DNA of 64,000 nucleotides, from contig CANPXH010000001.1 of assembly GCA_947585865.1 (NCBI GenBank), forward strand, positions 121,249-185,248, given 5' to 3'. Shown in pieces: positions 61,961 through 64,000 of this stretch (its first letter is position 1; each line of letters opens with the position of its first letter). The notes under the pieces are model-generated. The model searched no databases. It had not been told where the DNA came from and saw only the letters and a program-made list of their open reading frames with translations. Both the position numbers and the translations under genes were made by a program. Source of the DNA: an uncultured Clostridia bacterium. GTDB taxonomy: Bacteria > Bacillota > Clostridia > Lachnospirales > CAG-274.

Positions 61961-62896
61961 ATGAAAAAACTGATCTTGATAATCCTTGCAGTATTTATAT
62001 CTGCATATCCCGTATTTGCTCACGGCGGCAGAACAGATTCAAACGGAGGCCACAGAGATAAAAATAACGTAAGCGGCCTTGGCTCCTATCATTATCACTG
62101 CGGCGGCTATCCCGCACACCTGCACATAAACGGCGTGTGTCCATATGACAGCACCATCTCCGCACCGTCTTATTCATCTTCATCTTCATCGGGATATACA
62201 TACACAAAGCCTGCTGCGCCAAAGCCCGATCCCAGCAAAAACAACGTATATATTATGCACTGTGCGCCTCAAATGTCTGTAGGCGAAAGCTTTAAGGCAG
62301 ACGCAGTTTCAAACAATGCCGATGCACCAATGACATGGTCATCAAGTGATGAGAGCATTGCTTCCGTGGATCCTGTAACAGGAGTTGTAACGGCAAACGG
62401 CATAGGCTCTGCCCTAATAACCGTTTCAAACGGCTACAAAAGTCAGTCTTATACCGTTGATTGCAAAGGCTATGTAGCCTATACCGATACAAAAGCCGAA
62501 ATAAACGGCTGCCCCATACAGACATATAAATACGGAAAAGATATATATGTTTCCTGCAACGACCTTAACAGCTACGGCTTTAAGGCAAGCTTCTCATCAG
62601 ACGAAGCAGGAAGCAGAGTGGATATAGACAAGGGCAGCAGCTTTATGCAGCCTAAGGAAGTGATAAGCTATCCCGATGGAAAGATAGCCTATGAAGCCGA
62701 ACCCACTTCAATACAAGTGATATGCGGGCTTAACAATGCAAAATGCGTAAACGGAGACGGCATTATGTTCGTGGCTTTTGAAGAGCTTTCAGCTTTAGGT
62801 GAAGTACATTACAGCGAGCCGGAAAATAAATATACATTTACAACCTCCGAAAATACCATACTCTCATCGGAATATACGCAGACATATTATTATTGA
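61961..62896 (+). CDS. Secreted YHYH-domain protein with bacterial Ig-like domain
   Basis: A 311-residue protein with a signal peptide (1-20, ending VFA). A YHYH domain follows at once: HGGRTDSNGGHRDKN, GSYHYHCGG, AHLHINGVCPY, a His/Cys-rich probable metal site. A Ser/Pro linker comes next, then a BIG2-type Ig domain (about 110-170, WSSSDESIASVDPVTGVV), then a region like copper-amine-oxidase N-terminal domains (VSCNDLNSYGFKASF). YHYH proteins are common in Clostridia and are of unknown function. The AGGAGG ribosome site is 8 nt before the ATG, and a strong terminator follows. It is separate from the cotJ operon. Confidence 0.82.
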   Translation: MKKLILIILAVFISAYPVFAHGGRTDSNGGHRDKNNVSGLGSYHYHCGGYPAHLHINGVCPYDSTISAPSYSSSSSSGYTYTKPAAPKPDPSKNNVYIMHCAPQMSVGESFKADAVSNNADAPMTWSSSDESIASVDPVTGVVTANGIGSALITVSNGYKSQSYTVDCKGYVAYTDTKAEINGCPIQTYKYGKDIYVSCNDLNSYGFKASFSSDEAGSRVDIDKGSSFMQPKEVISYPDGKIAYEAEPTSIQVICGLNNAKCVNGDGIMFVAFEELSALGEVHYSEPENKYTFTTSENTILSSEYTQTYYY

Positions 62897-62901
62897 TACA
62901 G

Positions 62902-62929
62902 ATATCCGCCTTTTGGCGGATATTTTTTT
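62902..62929 (+). terminator. Terminator of the YHYH gene
   Basis: ATATCCGCC and GGCGGATAT pair around TTTT, followed by TTTTTTTG. It ends 60 nt before cotJA. Confidence 0.92.
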
Positions 62930-62989
62930 GTGATAAAAGCACCAAAACACTTTAATTTCATATATTGAAATTGTAAAGGCGGTGAATTT

Positions 62990-63172
62990 ATGAAAGTAAT
63001 GAACACTGAAATGAATAATGATATGACCTGCATACCCTTTGAAGAATATATAAAGGTAAAGGAGCTTGCCTTTGCCTATGTTCCTTCACAGAAAATATGC
63101 AGCTATTTTGAACCGACTGAAAGTCTTGTAAAGGGCACTGTTTTCCCAAGCTTATACAGACCCTATAAATAG
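62990..63172 (+). CDS. cotJA: Spore coat-associated protein CotJA
   Basis: A 60-residue protein. LAFAYVPSQKICSYFEPTES with the C-terminal GTVFPSLYRPYK is the family signature (core YVPxQ...F.P.E.L..GT.FP.LYRPY). CotJ proteins are assembled into the spore coat of Bacillus and Clostridia. A GGCGGTGA ribosome site precedes the ATG. The upstream CATATATT could be a sporulation-sigma -10, but no matching -35 is clear. It is the first gene of cotJABC. Confidence 0.88.
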   Translation: MKVMNTEMNNDMTCIPFEEYIKVKELAFAYVPSQKICSYFEPTESLVKGTVFPSLYRPYK

Positions 63173-63181
63173 GAGGCAATT

Positions 63182-63463
63182 ATGAATAAAGAGCAAATTA
63201 TGAAACGTCTTGCCGTGTTAGATTTTCTGGCTGTGGATCTGCAGCTCTATCTTGACACGCACCCTGATGATACGGAAGCAATAGATAAATACGACTCCGT
63301 GATAAAGGAAGCCGATATGCTCAGAATGAAGTATGAAGAGATGATCGGCCCATTGTATTCCTTCCGCTCTGCAAATATGGGCGATACCTTTAAATGGATA
63401 GATGACCCGTGGCCCTGGCAGAATTCAGCAAATTTTGAAATAAATGAGGAGGGAAGCAAATAA
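63182..63463 (+). CDS. cotJB: Spore coat protein CotJB
   Basis: A 93-residue protein. The N-terminal helix MNKEQIMKRLAVLDFLAVDLQLYLDTHPDD and the C-terminal GPLYSFRSANMGDTFKWIDDPWPWQ are conserved in CotJB (cores DFLAVDLQLYLDTHP and WIDDPWPW). It is 9 nt from cotJA, and its stop overlaps the cotJC start (TAATG). It is predicted to interact with CotJC in the coat. Confidence 0.92.
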   Translation: MNKEQIMKRLAVLDFLAVDLQLYLDTHPDDTEAIDKYDSVIKEADMLRMKYEEMIGPLYSFRSANMGDTFKWIDDPWPWQNSANFEINEEGSK

Positions 63464-63867
63464 TGTGGATATATGAAAAAAAGCTTGAATTTCCTGTAAA
63501 GATCAAAAAAACCGACCCTTCTCTTGCGAAGGTCATCATATCTCAGTTCGGAGGCCCCGACGGCGAGCTTGCGGCGTCATTAAGATATATCAGCCAAAGA
63601 TTTGCCGCCGTTACTCCCGAATCCAAAGCAACGCTTTCCGATATAGGCACAGAAGAGCTTGCTCATTTGGAAATGATAGGAACTATATGCAGACAGCTTA
63701 CTGCAGACGCAAATATCGATGAGATCAAAAAGGCGGGATTTGATTCCTATTATGTGGATCACGGCCTTGGCGTATATCCCGCAAGTGCTTCCGGCGTTCC
63801 TTTTACCGCTGCATATTTGCAGTCAAAAGGCGACCCTATAACAGATCTGTATGAAGATATGGCTGCC
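63463..63867 (+). CDS. cotJC: Spore coat Mn-catalase-like CotJC, 3' part missing (interrupted or off-window)
   Basis: The first 135 codons match CotJC well: MWIYEKKLEFPVKI, FGGPDGELAASLRYISQRF, DIGTEELAHLEM (metal-binding Glu and His), DHGLGVYPASASGVPFT and LYEDMAA. The family normally continues with a second metal-binding helix (EQKARxxY) to about 190-200 residues. Here the frame instead runs DGAIAQEQPTSKTIGQAF and stays open, without CotJC similarity, to the window end. The C-terminal metal ligands would therefore be lost. It is a genuine interruption at about 63868, a chimeric join, or a divergent tail; I favour an inserted element. Confidence 0.7.
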
Positions 63868-64000
63868 GATGGGGCGATTGCACAAGAACAACCTACATCA
63901 AAAACGATAGGACAAGCCTTTCCAACAACTGAATATCGACCGCAAAGGCGGCGTTTCTCAATCCCTAACCGGGAGAACAGGAACGCCGCTTTTTTTATGC
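63868..64000. mobile_element. Unrelated sequence interrupting cotJC, possible end of a mobile element
   Basis: From GATGGGGCGATTGC onward, similarity to cotJC ends in mid-domain. The 133 bp contains a strong terminator pointing outward to the right. On the minus strand a frame reads AVDIQLLERLVLSFLM and stops near 63888, which could be the tail of a leftward gene. Only the edge is visible; no recombinase is in the window. The element type is unknown. Confidence 0.35.
63947..63997 (+). terminator. Strong intrinsic terminator within the sequence after the cotJC break
   Basis: GCGGCGTT (63948-63955) pairs with AACGCCGC (63972-63979), with an inner TCCC/GGGA stem, followed by TTTTTTT (63980-63987). 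Confidence 0.8.

Noticed and set aside
62930..62989. Sporulation sigma-E or sigma-K promoter of cotJ
   Set aside because: CATATATT could be a -10, but no convincing -35 at the right distance was found, so it is not listed as a feature.
63868..64000. Naming the inserted sequence as a specific transposon
   Set aside because: Only 133 bp are visible, with no transposase or recombinase sequence; identity cannot be supported.

Overview
The window looks like chromosome from an anaerobic, endospore-forming Clostridia member, probably Lachnospiraceae-like (inferred). Supporting genes are cotJA/cotJB/cotJC, a PdaA-type deacetylase and a CotH protein, indolepyruvate:ferredoxin oxidoreductase, radical SAM and 4Fe-4S proteins, RecU, moderate-to-low GC with A/T-rich spacers, and consensus sigma-A promoters (TTGACA-like, 17 bp, TATAAT).

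Region 1 (1-14990, all minus strand) is the most unusual part. It is a long operon that encodes the energetic and pilin core of a type IV secretion/conjugation-like machine: a PrgI-like/VirB4 ATPase, a VirD4/TraG coupling ATPase, a VirB2-like pilin and an M15 peptidoglycan peptidase. With these come three related modular surface proteins, a small lipoprotein, a CPBP membrane protease, a STAS/HATPase partner-switching pair and a membrane-anchored protein of unknown function. No relaxase, integrase or att site is visible, and the operon runs off the left edge. Its promoter region has a palindromic -10 and two 11-bp direct repeats spaced 21 bp. Two genes carry apparent 1-nt frameshifts.

Region 2 (15-25.2 kb) holds housekeeping and accessory genes: an SSS symporter; a MATE exporter behind a promoter and a leader terminator (attenuator candidate); a WYL regulator; a lipoprotein-RecU-QueG operon; a LysM-G5 cell-wall protein; a radical SAM enzyme; and tRNA-Pro(CGG) with its own promoter and terminator.

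Region 3 (25.2-33.9 kb, minus) holds a tRNA-dihydrouridine synthase, a 4Fe-4S aldo/keto reductase, a DUF445 protein, an amidase, the PepD dipeptidase with a small membrane protein and a lone PqqD-like protein, and an OPT peptide transporter. Region 4 (34.3-40.95 kb, plus) is an operon for aryl-pyruvate oxidation: two CoA ligases, IorA, IorB, an amidohydrolase and a thioesterase. Peptide uptake, dipeptide hydrolysis and aromatic amino-acid fermentation therefore sit side by side.

Region 5 (41.3-49.3 kb, minus) is an apparent exopolysaccharide/surface operon: VTC domain, DUF4956, CotH, glycosidase-like protein, HEAT protein, processive GT2. It is read from a consensus promoter with upstream 22-bp tandem repeats, through a structured leader that ends in an intrinsic terminator. 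Region 6 (49.4-61.8 kb, minus) holds a purple acid phosphatase-like protein, a lipoprotein-PdaA-Pgi operon, an operon of a small CxxC protein, GlnS, an LCP transferase and two flavoproteins, and then AroD. Region 7 (61.9-64 kb, plus) holds a YHYH-domain secreted protein and the cotJABC spore-coat operon, in which cotJC loses family similarity after about 135 codons and runs into unrelated sequence with a strong terminator.

A dispersed 26-bp intergenic repeat occurs three times next to terminators. No CRISPR array, rRNA, recognisable transposase or replication origin was seen.
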